Shown: positions 8,260-16,476 of the stretch, in pieces
Numbering within the stretch: the stretch's first letter is position 1
Layout of the letters: every line of letters begins with the position of its first letter
From: DASVUS01 sp036388675
GTDB lineage: Bacteria; Armatimonadota; Abditibacteriia; Abditibacteriales; Abditibacteriaceae
Direction of reading: 5' to 3'
NCBI GenBank assembly: GCA_036388675.1
Contig: DASVRI010000047.1
Coordinates: forward strand, 134,935-198,934
Length of the DNA stretch: 64,000 nucleotides
The notes under the pieces: generated by a model
Database searches by the model: none
Told to the model about the DNA's origin: nothing
The model's input: only the letters and a program-made list of their open reading frames with translations
Translations under genes and position numbers: made by a program

Positions 8260-10320
8260 TCAGCGAGGCGCGATCTTTCCGTCGCTCGGTGAGGCAAGGT
8301 CTTTGCGCTGCCAGACACGCACGTAATCAATTGTAAAATCGTTCGGAAGTTGCGCATCGTCAAGTGGGCTGTTGTCCCAACCTCCCATGGGCAGAGTGAA
8401 CATCAGCATCTGGGGCACGCTTGAAATACGCGGGTTCTCCCAGCGCAGAACCTCCTGTCCGTTGGCGTAGTAGATGGCCAAACCGGGAGTCCACAGCAAG
8501 CCGGTGGTGATAAATCCATCTTTGTCGGGTTGCACGTACACGGCGTCGGAGCCTGTGTGCTTGTGATCTTTGTCGTAACCATCGTAGTGCATGGCAATGT
8601 TGTAGCGAGTGGCCCCCCAGCGTGTGAGGTGCTCCATAATATCGAACTCCATGCCGCCGTCGCTCGTGCTCTGGCGTTTCCACTGCTCGGGGCCAGCCGC
8701 CACACCGCGATCGGGCATCATCCAGAAGGCAGGCCACAGACCGGGAGCCGTGGGCAGTTTCATGCGGGCTTCGAAGTAGCCGTAACGTTGCGCCCAGCGG
8801 TCGTAGGTATGAAGGTAGCCCGACTGATAGTCGCTCTTCTTTTGCGTTGGGTCATCGTTGTTGAAACCCGTCTTCTTTTCATAACGCAGTTTCACGGTTC
8901 CGCCGCCAAGCAGAACGTTATCCTTACTCCAGTGGCTGGTCTTGTCCCAATAGTTTTCGCCTGACACGCTCCATACGGACGTGTCGAGAGCAGTGCCGTT
9001 GAAGTCGTCGTCCAGGGTTTTGACCCAGTCACCCGCAACCGGTGGACGCTTGCCCAGCCAAGCGGGCAATGTGGGCGCAGGCGGCATACTGGCCTTGATC
9101 GACTGCACAAGCAGGGCGCGCTCGCCATCCGCTTTGTCCGTAGCGATGGTCACGCCCGAGACGGCGTCACTGGTGAAACGGCCCAGAGTTTCCGGTTTGC
9201 TCAAATCCTTGACTGCCGCCCTGATAAATGGCACGACGATTTCGCGTGCCGTGCCGGGAGCAAGTGGAGCCTGAGCCGCCACCCAATCGGAAGGGCCGCC
9301 GTTGCTGTCCACGCGCACGCGCGGTGCGACCGGAGCCTGTCCGTTGTTGAGAACTTTGACGCGCACCTCCAGATAGTCGCGCAAATCCCAGCGGCCCACC
9401 GCGGGCTTCAATGCTACCGACTGCTCATTTGCCGCGGCAGGCAGCGACACTCGTAAGGCGCTTCCCACCAGCGAGGTTTGAGCGTTGCTGGACGTGATCT
9501 GTCTTGCGTCAATCGTCGCTCCCGCTCCGAGCAGGACGCCGCCCGCAGGTTTGGTGCGCACTGATGCGGGATCTACCGGAGGTTTTTCGCCCGCCGGCCC
9601 GGCAGCCTGCACGAATTCGATGCGAAACGACTGCACAACATCTGACTTTGCGGCGAACAAGAGAATCTGCGTGATCGCCTCTGGCTTTACCGGATAGCCA
9701 GGACGGCCCCAAGAGTATCCAAAAATTGTTTGGGCTGTATCGGTTTTGCCCGGTTCGATGTATGTGGTGTTGCCGTTCCAGGGGTTGTTTTGCCACGGCC
9801 CCGCGCCGTCCGCGCGCAGAGTGAGCGGCAACGGCTTGCTACCTAAATTCGTGACACGCGCCTCAACGTGGCCGAAGGCTGATAAGTCCCAGGACGCACC
9901 CGTGGGCTTGAGCGTCACACCCGGATACTCATCTTTACCGGGCTGAATTGTCACAATGAGGCCGGGAGCCGCAGCATCCGGACTATGCACGACCGCCACC
10001 TGCTCGGATGAAGGTATCAGTTGCTTCTCGGAGTCCGCTCCGATTTTTAGCAAGGCCCTGGTGGCAGTGGAGACAGCGGGAAGCGGCGCCTGCGCATAAC
10101 TGGGCCACGCGACGCAAAGAGTGCAAGTCAGCAGGGTGGCAGCAGAGAGACGATGAAGGTGTTTCGCCGCTCTGCAGCCAGCGAGAAGCCGTTGCCCAGT
10201 TGCTTCATCCTGGAAATGAGCAGGCGAGGAAAAGTGAAGAGGCCGGATGAAAGAGTGTTGCAGCGAGGTGCTCTTCCACCCGGCGCAGGCCGCATTGAAC
10301 CATGTCTTGAAGAAGCTCAT
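8260..10320 (-). CDS. Secreted GH16 family endo-glycanase
   Basis: The product (686 residues from the ATG at 10320) is an endo-acting beta-glucanase, agarase or carrageenase type enzyme. The GH16 catalytic motif is complete: MEFDIMEH with nucleophile E558, D560 and acid/base E563. Around it are the typical YFEARMKLPTAPGLWPAFWMMP and FTIDYVRVWQ segments. The first 370 or so residues hold two beta-sandwich regions that resemble each other (GASWDLSAFGHVEARVTNLG and VGRWDLRDYLEVRVKVLNNG), probably carbohydrate-binding modules. A hydrophobic stretch ending in PSYAQA serves as a signal peptide but lies unusually far in, so the true start may be downstream of 10320. A TTG at 10338 is an alternative start. 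Neither has a clear ribosome-binding site. Confidence 0.82.
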   Translation of the reverse strand: MSFFKTWFNAACAGWKSTSLQHSFIRPLHFSSPAHFQDEATGQRLLAGCRAAKHLHRLSAATLLTCTLCVAWPSYAQAPLPAVSTATRALLKIGADSEKQLIPSSEQVAVVHSPDAAAPGLIVTIQPGKDEYPGVTLKPTGASWDLSAFGHVEARVTNLGSKPLPLTLRADGAGPWQNNPWNGNTTYIEPGKTDTAQTIFGYSWGRPGYPVKPEAITQILLFAAKSDVVQSFRIEFVQAAGPAGEKPPVDPASVRTKPAGGVLLGAGATIDARQITSSNAQTSLVGSALRVSLPAAANEQSVALKPAVGRWDLRDYLEVRVKVLNNGQAPVAPRVRVDSNGGPSDWVAAQAPLAPGTAREIVVPFIRAAVKDLSKPETLGRFTSDAVSGVTIATDKADGERALLVQSIKASMPPAPTLPAWLGKRPPVAGDWVKTLDDDFNGTALDTSVWSVSGENYWDKTSHWSKDNVLLGGGTVKLRYEKKTGFNNDDPTQKKSDYQSGYLHTYDRWAQRYGYFEARMKLPTAPGLWPAFWMMPDRGVAAGPEQWKRQSTSDGGMEFDIMEHLTRWGATRYNIAMHYDGYDKDHKHTGSDAVYVQPDKDGFITTGLLWTPGLAIYYANGQEVLRWENPRISSVPQMLMFTLPMGGWDNSPLDDAQLPNDFTIDYVRVWQRKDLASPSDGKIAPR

Positions 10321-10430
10321 GGTGCAATTATAAATCAACGAGTACTCGGAATGCCGCCTTCAAGCGGCAACCTCAACTGTGCGCGAGGTGTGCGTCCGGC
10401 TATCAACCGGCGTGCAGAAACCGACTCGAA

Positions 10431-10622
10431 TCAGCTATGCTGACTGCAATAGTGCGAACCATAAGACTGGTGTGTTGGGCTGGCCTTTTTGGAGCACTTG
10501 TTTGTACAACCCGATTTTGAGCAGGTCACAGTGCAGTCGGGCCAATCTTCGCCCGCGTCATCACTCTCAGCAGCCATTGCGACCATTGGTGCAGGGTTTA
10601 ACTTCTCGTCTGAAGTTGCCAT
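10431..10622 (-). CDS. Small Cys-rich peptide, possible RiPP precursor
   Basis: This 63-residue gene starts at an ATG preceded by GGAGGAAAG (10626-10632), one of the best ribosome-binding sites in the window. The first 28 residues are acidic and cysteine-free. The C-terminal part carries five cysteines at 30, 34, 39, 43 and 59 with many Ser, Thr and Lys residues (CTVTCSKSGCTNKC). A leader followed by a Cys/Ser/Thr-rich core is the look of a ribosomally made modified peptide, or of a small metal-binding or disulfide peptide. No modifying enzyme or exporter lies nearby. It is preceded by a strong hairpin that separates it from the gene at 10991-11272. The function is unknown. Confidence 0.6.
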   Translation of the reverse strand: MATSDEKLNPAPMVAMAAESDDAGEDWPDCTVTCSKSGCTNKCSKKASPTHQSYGSHYCSQHS

Positions 10623-10790
10623 TCTTTCCTCCAAGATTCCATTGTTAACCGACGCAATAAACATTGCAGTAAATCGGTGAATGCGCCACAGTGCCTGCTA
10701 CCACGGCAGTGGGACAAGGGCAAATCATTCCACTGAGCACATTTATCAGTTTGGATGACTGTCACATTCTTTCAATGTGCTCTGCACGTC

Positions 10791-10796
10791 ATTATA
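10791..10796 (-). promoter_or_regulatory. Candidate -10 box for the Cys-rich peptide gene
   Basis: On the minus strand this is a perfect TATAAT. No good -35 hexamer is seen at the usual distance. The implied leader is about 160 bases. Confidence 0.3.
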
Positions 10797-10920
10797 GGCG
10801 CAGTCTTACTCAGCGCGAATAGCAACCGAACGCAGCCATTGTAACACGGCTTCGAGGCGCACCACGTACATTCTGAAAAATTGTTCTCGTGTTCGAATGT
10901 GGGGAGCTACTTGAAGAGTG

Positions 10921-10977
10921 AAAGTGACATGAAGAAGCAGCCCCACGAGTACAGGGGCTGCTTCTTCATGTCACTTT
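10921..10977 (-). terminator. Perfect 24-bp hairpin downstream of a small gene
   Basis: The arms 10921-10944 and 10954-10977 are perfectly complementary over 24 bp (left arm begins aaagtgacatgaagaagcag) with a 9-base loop. It starts 13 bases after the stop of the minus-strand gene at 10991-11272. It lacks a long T run, so it may be a terminator, an RNA-stabilising structure or a small mobile repeat. Confidence 0.55.
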
Positions 10978-10990
10978 GCCGGCGCTCTGC

Positions 10991-11272
10991 CTACTTGATG
11001 TCCAGTTCGAATTCGATGGGGGAGGGGCTGGTCGAATTTTTGTAATCCTGCCACCACATTGCAACTTTACGGGGAAGGTTGACTGGACGTTGCAGGGCCG
11101 TGGTGCAGTAGGTGCTGGTGCCATCGAAGACATACCAGAGCTTGCCCGTTACCCGGCGCAACGCAATGCTGATGGGATTGTTCAGGGCCGTGATATATTG
11201 CGTGCGCAAATCTTCTTCCGTCACTCTGATCTTCATGAGTTCTACACCGAGTTTAAAATTGAAAGAGGGCAT
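10991..11272 (-). CDS. Small hypothetical protein
   Basis: This 93-residue protein matches no family I recognise. It is soluble, with mixed alternating charged and hydrophobic residues (MKIRVTEEDLRTQYITALNN) and an aromatic C-terminal half (KLWYVFDGTSTY, WWQDYKNS). It may start at the ATG at 11272 or at the ATG at 11236; neither has a strong ribosome-binding site. Support for a real gene is the strong hairpin 13 bases after its stop and the lack of any alternative frame with better features. Confidence 0.5.
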   Translation of the reverse strand: MPSFNFKLGVELMKIRVTEEDLRTQYITALNNPISIALRRVTGKLWYVFDGTSTYCTTALQRPVNLPRKVAMWWQDYKNSTSPSPIEFELDIK

Positions 11273-11672
11273 TATTCCGGCAACGCTCGATTCACAGAGT
11301 ACTCAAGTCGTGTTTCCGGCACGTTGCGTCTGCGTAAAATGAGGCACAGGGCTTCGTAAAAGCTGACAAACAGGAAAAAATGCAACGAATGCTCGGTTGC
11401 GTTCGTAGTCTCCAGCGGGCTGTACATCTCCGCAGCAAAAGTGACACATCGGCAGCGGCATCGACCGCCGCGCTGAACCATGCGAATGGTTCAACGACCG
11501 TAGGCTGCTGGAACGTCGCACAATTGAGCAGTGATTGTCCGCTCCTTCAGGGGCGGGGTTGTTTAACCCAAATTCCTAATGCACTTGCCCTGGAGTACTC
11601 AGCCTGTTACTCTCTGGCACCAGCCACTTCTGGTATGATGCGAATCATTGTAAACAAGAGGCGAGACCTAAT
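11273..11672. other. Intergenic region, mostly unexplained
   Basis: These 400 bases hold two GAGTACTC palindromes (11297 and 11593), a short inverted repeat around GAACCATGCGAATGGTTC near 11474-11491, and the promoter-like sequence of the next small gene. A 98-codon plus-strand frame at 11380 has no family resemblance and I do not call it. Confidence 0.4.
11631..11639 (+). promoter_or_regulatory. Extended -10 promoter for the 53-residue membrane protein
   Basis: The sequence TGGTATGAT is an extended -10 element (TGn plus TATGAT). It would start transcription about 27 bases upstream of the small gene at 11673. The -35 region is weak, as expected for this promoter class. Confidence 0.4.
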
Positions 11673-11834
11673 TTGAAAGTGACCTTCACCGGACTTGGAT
11701 TGGTGTGGTGCCTGATGGGCATCATCATGTGTATTCTAGCCTACACCGGATCGGCCACCAAAATCTGGGGGCTTATGGGCGGAGCTTTCGTTTTTCTCGG
11801 ACTGCTCACCGCGCTTGGTGCACGCAAGTTGTAA
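11673..11834 (+). CDS. Small two-helix membrane protein, 53 residues
   Basis: This short gene starts at a TTG (11673) about ten bases after GAGG. The product is almost entirely hydrophobic, with two membrane segments (GLGLVWCLMGIIMCILAY and WGLMGGAFVFLGLLTALGA) joined by TGSATKI and a basic end (RKL). No family is recognised; the shape resembles small inner-membrane proteins of unknown role. An extended -10 promoter lies just upstream. A MITE-like element with a 4-bp target duplication sits directly after the stop codon, so the insertion left the gene intact. Confidence 0.55.
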   Translation: MKVTFTGLGLVWCLMGIIMCILAYTGSATKIWGLMGGAFVFLGLLTALGARKL

Positions 11835-11837
11835 ACA

Positions 11838-11964
11838 CAGGACTTACGTGGGAAGCCGGTCGTCGTAGGGGCGTGGCACGCTACGCTTTGGACGTTGCGC
11901 TCTCGGCGCAGCGTGCTACGCACCTACATTGCTCTGCATTTGCAAGCCTGCTGTGTAAGTCCTG
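11838..11964. mobile_element. MITE-like element with 4-bp target duplication
   Basis: This 127-bp element has 10-bp perfect terminal inverted repeats (CAGGACTTAC at 11838-11847, GTAAGTCCTG at 11955-11964) and is flanked by the direct repeat AACA (11834-11837 and 11965-11968). Inside is a second inverted pair at 11865-11882 and 11910-11927 (GTAGGGGCGTGGCACGCT type, two G-U mismatches). It encodes no protein. Similar ends and GTAGGGGCG cores are common in cyanobacterial small elements, so it was probably moved by a transposase encoded elsewhere. Confidence 0.6.
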
Positions 11965-11968
11965 AACA

Positions 11969-12573
11969 TTCCGATTCCTCGCGCGAATCCGCATTTCGTG
12001 CGTGCTCTATTCACCGGGCACGTTCCATTCACGAAGCACGCACGGCGGCACGCACGTTGCTAGTCCAGCCGTGTTGGAACAATGCACCTGGACAGCCGGC
12101 GTGACCAGTATCTTCCACTGCTTTTCTGATTCGCATTCAAATCAGCCACCGCATAGTGTGCTCGTTTCGGACATACAGGTTGCTCGCTGTGTCGCGCCTT
12201 GATGAGACCTGCACGAGCACTCGCGGGTAAGGGAGTTGCGACATGGCACAGCAACAACAGTCGCTTCAGCCAGCTACGGTGAAGGCGGATCGCCCCGCCG
12301 TTTTGCCGGAGTTTATGCTGCGTCCTGTGTTCAAAAACCCTCAATGTCGCGGCAGCGGCAAGTGCCATGTGAGATCGCTCCCGTACCGGCAGCGACTTGA
12401 GCGCCAGGCGCATCAACAACGCTTACGAGTGGTGGCTGGCGGCGTTTCCCTCGCCCTGGGCCATGCTTCGTATATTGCCACAAGTGCTGCATTCCCGTGT
12501 TGGTAAAAGGCTGAACGAGTTTGGGCCGGGAGCACCTGTGTCGAGTACTCGACAGGCAGCAAAAAGGAAACAT
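11969..12573. other. Intergenic region with palindromes, no firm gene
   Basis: About 600 bases upstream of the stress-type protein gene. It holds an inverted repeat (CGTGCGTGCT at 11998-12007 with AGCACGCACG at 12035-12044) and a GAGTACTC at 12543. A plus-strand frame at 12243-12506 has an acceptable ribosome-binding site (GGGAG) but its product looks like no known protein. Confidence 0.35.
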
Positions 12574-13071
12574 ATGCAAGAAACCACGCGAGACGAAGCG
12601 GTCGCAAAGTTGAATGAACTTATCAAAGACATTCGCATCGCCATGTTGACGACCCAGGCGTCCGATGGAAGCCTACGCGGGCGTCCCATGGCCACGCAAG
12701 AAGCGCCGTTCGATGGCGACCTGTGGTTTTTTACCGGCGCAGGTTCACCCAAGGTCGATGAAATTGAAGACGAGCATCATGTTCACCTGTCGTATGCGTC
12801 GCCGGAGGATAATCGTTATGTGTCGGTTTCCGGGCGCGCTACTGTGGTTCGCGACCGTGCCAAGGCCGCAGAACTGTGGACTCCGGCCATGAAAGCGTGG
12901 TTCCCGGACGGCCTGGACGACCCGGATTTGGCAATGCTGCGCGTGCAAGTCGAAGCCGCAGAATACTGGGACTCGCCGTCCAGCACGATGGTACATATCG
13001 CGGGTTTTGTGAAGGCCGTCACGACAGGGCAGCGTTATCAGCCGGGAGAGAACGAGAAGTTGGAGTTTTAA
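12574..13071 (+). CDS. General stress protein 26-like FMN-binding split-barrel protein
   Basis: This 165-residue protein belongs to the pyridoxamine 5'-phosphate oxidase-like family. Typical segments are IAMLTTQASDGSLRGRPM near residue 22, LWFFTGAGSPKVDEI near 50 and HLSYASPEDNRYVSVSGRA near 70. Relatives bind FMN or F420 and are linked to stress responses. I chose the ATG at 12574 because AAAAGGAAA lies directly upstream. The longer open frame upstream has no family match. The next gene begins 11 bases downstream, so the two are likely co-transcribed. Confidence 0.85.
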   Translation: MQETTRDEAVAKLNELIKDIRIAMLTTQASDGSLRGRPMATQEAPFDGDLWFFTGAGSPKVDEIEDEHHVHLSYASPEDNRYVSVSGRATVVRDRAKAAELWTPAMKAWFPDGLDDPDLAMLRVQVEAAEYWDSPSSTMVHIAGFVKAVTTGQRYQPGENEKLEF

Positions 13072-13082
13072 AGGAATCTGTT

Positions 13083-13826
13083 ATGGCAAGTGAATCGACA
13101 CAAGAAGAGACTTCGTGCGAAACCAACATCAGCAACGTGGAGCGTTGGATTTCGCTGGCAGCGGGCGGCGTCTTGGCCGCTTACGGACTGACGCGCCGCT
13201 CGCCGGGTGGAATCGCTCTGGCACTGGGCGGCGCCGCGCTGCTGTATCGCGGCGTGAGCAAACACTGCCCGATGTATGGCCTCATGGGCATCGACACATC
13301 GGGCCAGGATTGCGACGCACCGGCGCAGGAGTTTTCGCCGGCCACTCCGGTGAGGCACGGCATTGTGGTGCAGCAGGCCGTGACCATTAACCGACCGCGC
13401 GAAGAAGTTTACTCCTACTGGCGCAACTTCGAGAACTTGCCTCGCTTCATGAATCATTTGCAAGAGGTGCGAGTACTCGATGAAAAGCGCTCGACCTGGG
13501 TGGCCAGAGCGCCCGGTGGGGGAACAGTGGAGTGGGATGCCGCCATTACCGATGAGCGTCCCAATGAAATGATCGCGTGGCACTCGGCGCGCGATGCGCA
13601 GGTGCATAATACCGGATCGGTGCGCTTTCACGATGCACCGGGCGGACGTGGCACGGAAGTGAAAGTCGTATTGCAATATACGCCTCCCGCCGGTGCTCTC
13701 GGCGCAGCAGTCGCGAGGCTTTTCGGCGAAGAACCTTCGCAGCAAATCAGTGACGACCTGCGTCGTTTTAAGAGCATTCTCGAAGCCGGTGAAGTTCCCG
13801 TCGCCACCTCGCGCGGCGGGGAGTGA
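13083..13826 (+). CDS. DUF2892 membrane anchor fused to SRPBCC domain
   Basis: The 247-residue product has two parts. Residues 10-75 resemble the DUF2892 (YgaP-like) inner-membrane module, starting with CETNISNVERWISLAAGGVL and holding two hydrophobic segments. From about residue 100 a START/SRPBCC ligand-binding domain follows (VTINRPREEVYSYWRNFENLPRFMNHLQ, shown here only by its first residues TINRPREEVYSYWRNFENLP). Such proteins often accompany stress genes, as here. The ATG at 13083 has AAGGA seven bases upstream. The ligand is unknown. Confidence 0.8.
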   Translation: MASESTQEETSCETNISNVERWISLAAGGVLAAYGLTRRSPGGIALALGGAALLYRGVSKHCPMYGLMGIDTSGQDCDAPAQEFSPATPVRHGIVVQQAVTINRPREEVYSYWRNFENLPRFMNHLQEVRVLDEKRSTWVARAPGGGTVEWDAAITDERPNEMIAWHSARDAQVHNTGSVRFHDAPGGRGTEVKVVLQYTPPAGALGAAVARLFGEEPSQQISDDLRRFKSILEAGEVPVATSRGGE

Positions 13827-13927
13827 GACGATGAATCATCTTTTCGTTAGGAGTCTTGCTTACGAGTACTCGCACCGAATGCTGTGCGGCAACCTGCGTT
13901 TTTTATTTACAACCCGGAGGAGGGAGC

Positions 13928-16189
13928 ATGAGCAACTCATCAGCAGTCGAGCTGTGGGGCGGAGTCGAATGTACCGTTAACCGCGTTGGCGACGAATACT
14001 TCGACCAACTGCACCATAACGGTCACCTTGAACGTTTATCGGATTTCGACTTGTTCGCACAACTGGGAGTGCGTGCTTTGCGCGTATCGGTTTTGTGGGA
14101 GCGCACCGCGCCGGACGGTCTGCAATCGGCGGATTGGTCGTATCCTGACAAGGTGCTGCAACGCTTGCGCGAGTTGAACATCACTCCCATTGTCGGCCTG
14201 GTGCATCACGGCAGCGGCCCGCGCGATACAAGCCTCGTCGATCCGAACTTCGCTCCACGCCTCGCCCAATTCGCGCGTGCCGTGGCCGAGCGCTATCCCT
14301 GGGTCGATCACTACACTCCGGTTAACGAGCCGCTGACGACGGCGCGTTTCAGCGGCCAGTATGGTCACTGGTATCCCCACGGCACAGACGGACTATCGTT
14401 CGCCAAAGCGCTCATAACGCAGTGTCGCGCCGTAGCACTGGCGATGAGCGCCATTCGCGAGGTAACGCCGCACGCCCGTCTGGTGCAAACCGAAGACTTG
14501 GGCAAGACACACAGCACGCAAACGTTGGCTTACCAGGCAGACTTTGAAAACGAGCGCCGCTGGCTGTCCTTCGACTTGCTGTGTGGCCGCGTGCGCGAAG
14601 GTCACTGGATGTGGCAGTATTTGCAGTGGCTCGGCTTGCCGCAACAAGAACTCGATTGGTTTCTGGAGAATCCATGCCCACCCAATATCATGGGCATCAA
14701 TCATTACCTCACCAGCGAACGCTTCCTGGACGAAAACAAAGAGGTGTATCCGGCGCACACGCATGGCGGCAACGGGAGGCACGATTACGCCGATGTCGAG
14801 GCGGTGCGTGTTGGAAAGGAAGGCGCCGATGGCCCAATGGTGTTGCTGTGGGAAACGTGGCAGCGCTATGGAATTCCCATCGCCGTGACCGAAGCGCATC
14901 TCGGCTGCACCCGTGAAGAACAAATGCGCTGGCTGGATGAAGTGTGGCAGTCCGCCAAGACGCTCAAGCGCAACGGCGTCGACATTCGTGCCGTGACCGC
15001 ATGGACGCTTTTGGGCGCCTACGATTGGCATTGCCTGCTCACACGCTGCGAAGGTCATTACGAGCCGGGCGTATTCGATTTGCGCGGGCCACAGCCGCGT
15101 GCCACAGCCCTGGCCACGCAACTGAGCCATTATGGACATGGAAAGCCATTCGATCATCCTGTTCTGGCTTCGCCCGGCTGGTGGCGCCGTTCTGAGCGCT
15201 TGCTGTATAAGCCAGTGCCGCGCCATCGACCGCAAATGCGCAAGGCGGCCATTCCATTACAACCGCGTATGCGCAGGCGCCCGTCCGCTCCCATTCTCAT
15301 TAACGGAGCGACCGGAACATTGGGTCGCGCTTTTGCCCGTTTGTGCGATCATCGGGCACTGGATTATCGACTGGTGTCGCGGCAGGACATGGATGTTGCG
15401 CTGGAGTCATCCGTGGCATCCCTGCTCGATGAAGTCAAGCCGTGGGCTGTCGTGAATACCGCAGGCTACGTGCGTGTCGACGATGCTGAAAACGACTGCA
15501 TCGCCTGCTTCCGCGAGAACACCAAAGGCGCGGCGGTTTTAGCCGGAGCATGTGCCCAACGTGGCATTCGCTATCTGACATTCTCGTCCGATCTGGTGTT
15601 TGATGGCAGGGCCAGGCGGCCTTATGTCGAAAGCGACCCTGTTCATCCGCTGAATGTTTACGGTCAAAGCAAGGCCGAAGCCGAGAAGCGAGTACTGCAA
15701 GAGTACTCGGAAGCCCTTGTGGCACGCACCAGCGCGTTCTTCGGCCCGTGGGACGAGCACAACTTTGTCATTGCCGCGCTGCGCAGCGTTGCTCGTGGTG
15801 AAATCTTCTCGGCGGCGGGCGATTCAATCATTTCTCCGACTTACGTGCCCGACCTGGTTCACGCCTGTCTCGATTTGCTGATTGATAACGAGAAAGGCGT
15901 GTGGCACCTGGCCAACTCCGGCGCTGTAACGTGGGCCGACCTGGCGCGACGAGCCGTGGAAAAAGCGGGCCTCGACAGCGCTCTTGTGCAAAGTTGCCCG
16001 ACTGCTTCGTTCTGTTACGCGGCGCCGCGCCCGTTGTATTCCGTTCTCAGCAGTGAACGCGGCGTTCTCTTGCCCACCTGGGAAACCGCGTTGGACAACT
16101 TCTTCAACGACTGCGAAATCTCCTGGCAGACCTCAGAAGAGGTGGTTGCTGAGCCAGTCGTTCGCCGGGCGCGCGTGGCTCGTTCCTGA
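13928..16189 (+). CDS. GH1-like hydrolase fused to RmlD-like sugar-nucleotide reductase
   Basis: This 753-residue fusion protein starts at an ATG preceded by GGAGGAGGG. Residues 1-430 form a family 1 glycoside hydrolase-like barrel with the two glutamates in place: acid/base E134 in TPVNEPLT and nucleophile-equivalent E322 in AVTEAHLGC. Residues 455-735 form an RmlD/SDR extended domain: the NAD motif NGATGTLGRAF, a conserved YGQSK with Y578 and K582, and TYVPDLVHACLDLL. There is no signal peptide, so it acts in the cytoplasm. The pairing could couple glycoside cleavage with deoxysugar synthesis, or the barrel may be non-hydrolytic. The stop codon is part of a GAGTACTC palindrome. Confidence 0.8.
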   Translation: MSNSSAVELWGGVECTVNRVGDEYFDQLHHNGHLERLSDFDLFAQLGVRALRVSVLWERTAPDGLQSADWSYPDKVLQRLRELNITPIVGLVHHGSGPRDTSLVDPNFAPRLAQFARAVAERYPWVDHYTPVNEPLTTARFSGQYGHWYPHGTDGLSFAKALITQCRAVALAMSAIREVTPHARLVQTEDLGKTHSTQTLAYQADFENERRWLSFDLLCGRVREGHWMWQYLQWLGLPQQELDWFLENPCPPNIMGINHYLTSERFLDENKEVYPAHTHGGNGRHDYADVEAVRVGKEGADGPMVLLWETWQRYGIPIAVTEAHLGCTREEQMRWLDEVWQSAKTLKRNGVDIRAVTAWTLLGAYDWHCLLTRCEGHYEPGVFDLRGPQPRATALATQLSHYGHGKPFDHPVLASPGWWRRSERLLYKPVPRHRPQMRKAAIPLQPRMRRRPSAPILINGATGTLGRAFARLCDHRALDYRLVSRQDMDVALESSVASLLDEVKPWAVVNTAGYVRVDDAENDCIACFRENTKGAAVLAGACAQRGIRYLTFSSDLVFDGRARRPYVESDPVHPLNVYGQSKAEAEKRVLQEYSEALVARTSAFFGPWDEHNFVIAALRSVARGEIFSAAGDSIISPTYVPDLVHACLDLLIDNEKGVWHLANSGAVTWADLARRAVEKAGLDSALVQSCPTASFCYAAPRPLYSVLSSERGVLLPTWETALDNFFNDCEISWQTSEEVVAEPVVRRARVARS

Positions 16190-16199
16190 GTACTCATTA

Positions 16200-16328
16200 G
16201 ACCTCTTGCATAAGTCCTGGCGACGGCTGTTTTCCCAACCATGCCCGTGAGGCAGTGGGCTGATTCGCTTCAGCAAGCCCGCTGCCTCACGGGCATGGTT
16301 GCACAGAAGCGCACTTCTGCAACAGGTC
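16200..16328. mobile_element. MITE-like element with TA target duplication
   Basis: This 129-bp element has imperfect terminal inverted repeats. The left end is GACCTCTTGCATAAGT (16200-16215); the right end read on the opposite strand is GACCTGTTGCAGAAGT. It is flanked by TA on both sides (16198-16199 and 16329-16330). Inside is a 25-bp hairpin with one mismatch (arms 16237-16261 and 16276-16300). It has no coding capacity. The ends resemble those of IS5-type elements, from memory. Confidence 0.6.
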
Positions 16329-16371
16329 TATTGTGCATCTAAGCAGTGAAGCAAAAGTTTTGCGGCGTTTT

Positions 16372-16437
16372 GTAGGGGCGAGGTCTTCTCGCCCTGTGTA
16401 GCACATTGGCAAACGGGCGGGGAAACCCCGCCCCTAC
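16372..16437. repeat. Inverted pair of REP sequences
   Basis: Two copies of the same small palindromic unit face each other: GTAGGGGCGAGG with stem GGCGAG/CTCGCC (16372-16393), and on the other strand GTAGGGGCGGGG with stem GGGCGGGG/CCCCGCCC (16415-16437). This is the layout of a REP doublet (BIME). It lies 40 bases after the end of the secretin operon and could also act as its terminator. Confidence 0.65.
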
Positions 16438-16476
16438 GAACACCTGTTTTCTTTTGCACGACTATTTAACTGGCAC

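Noticed and set aside
12243..12506. Plus-strand frame of 87 codons with a GGGAG ribosome-binding site
   Set aside because: The product has no family resemblance and overlaps equally long frames on the other strand. One Shine-Dalgarno-like site is not enough.
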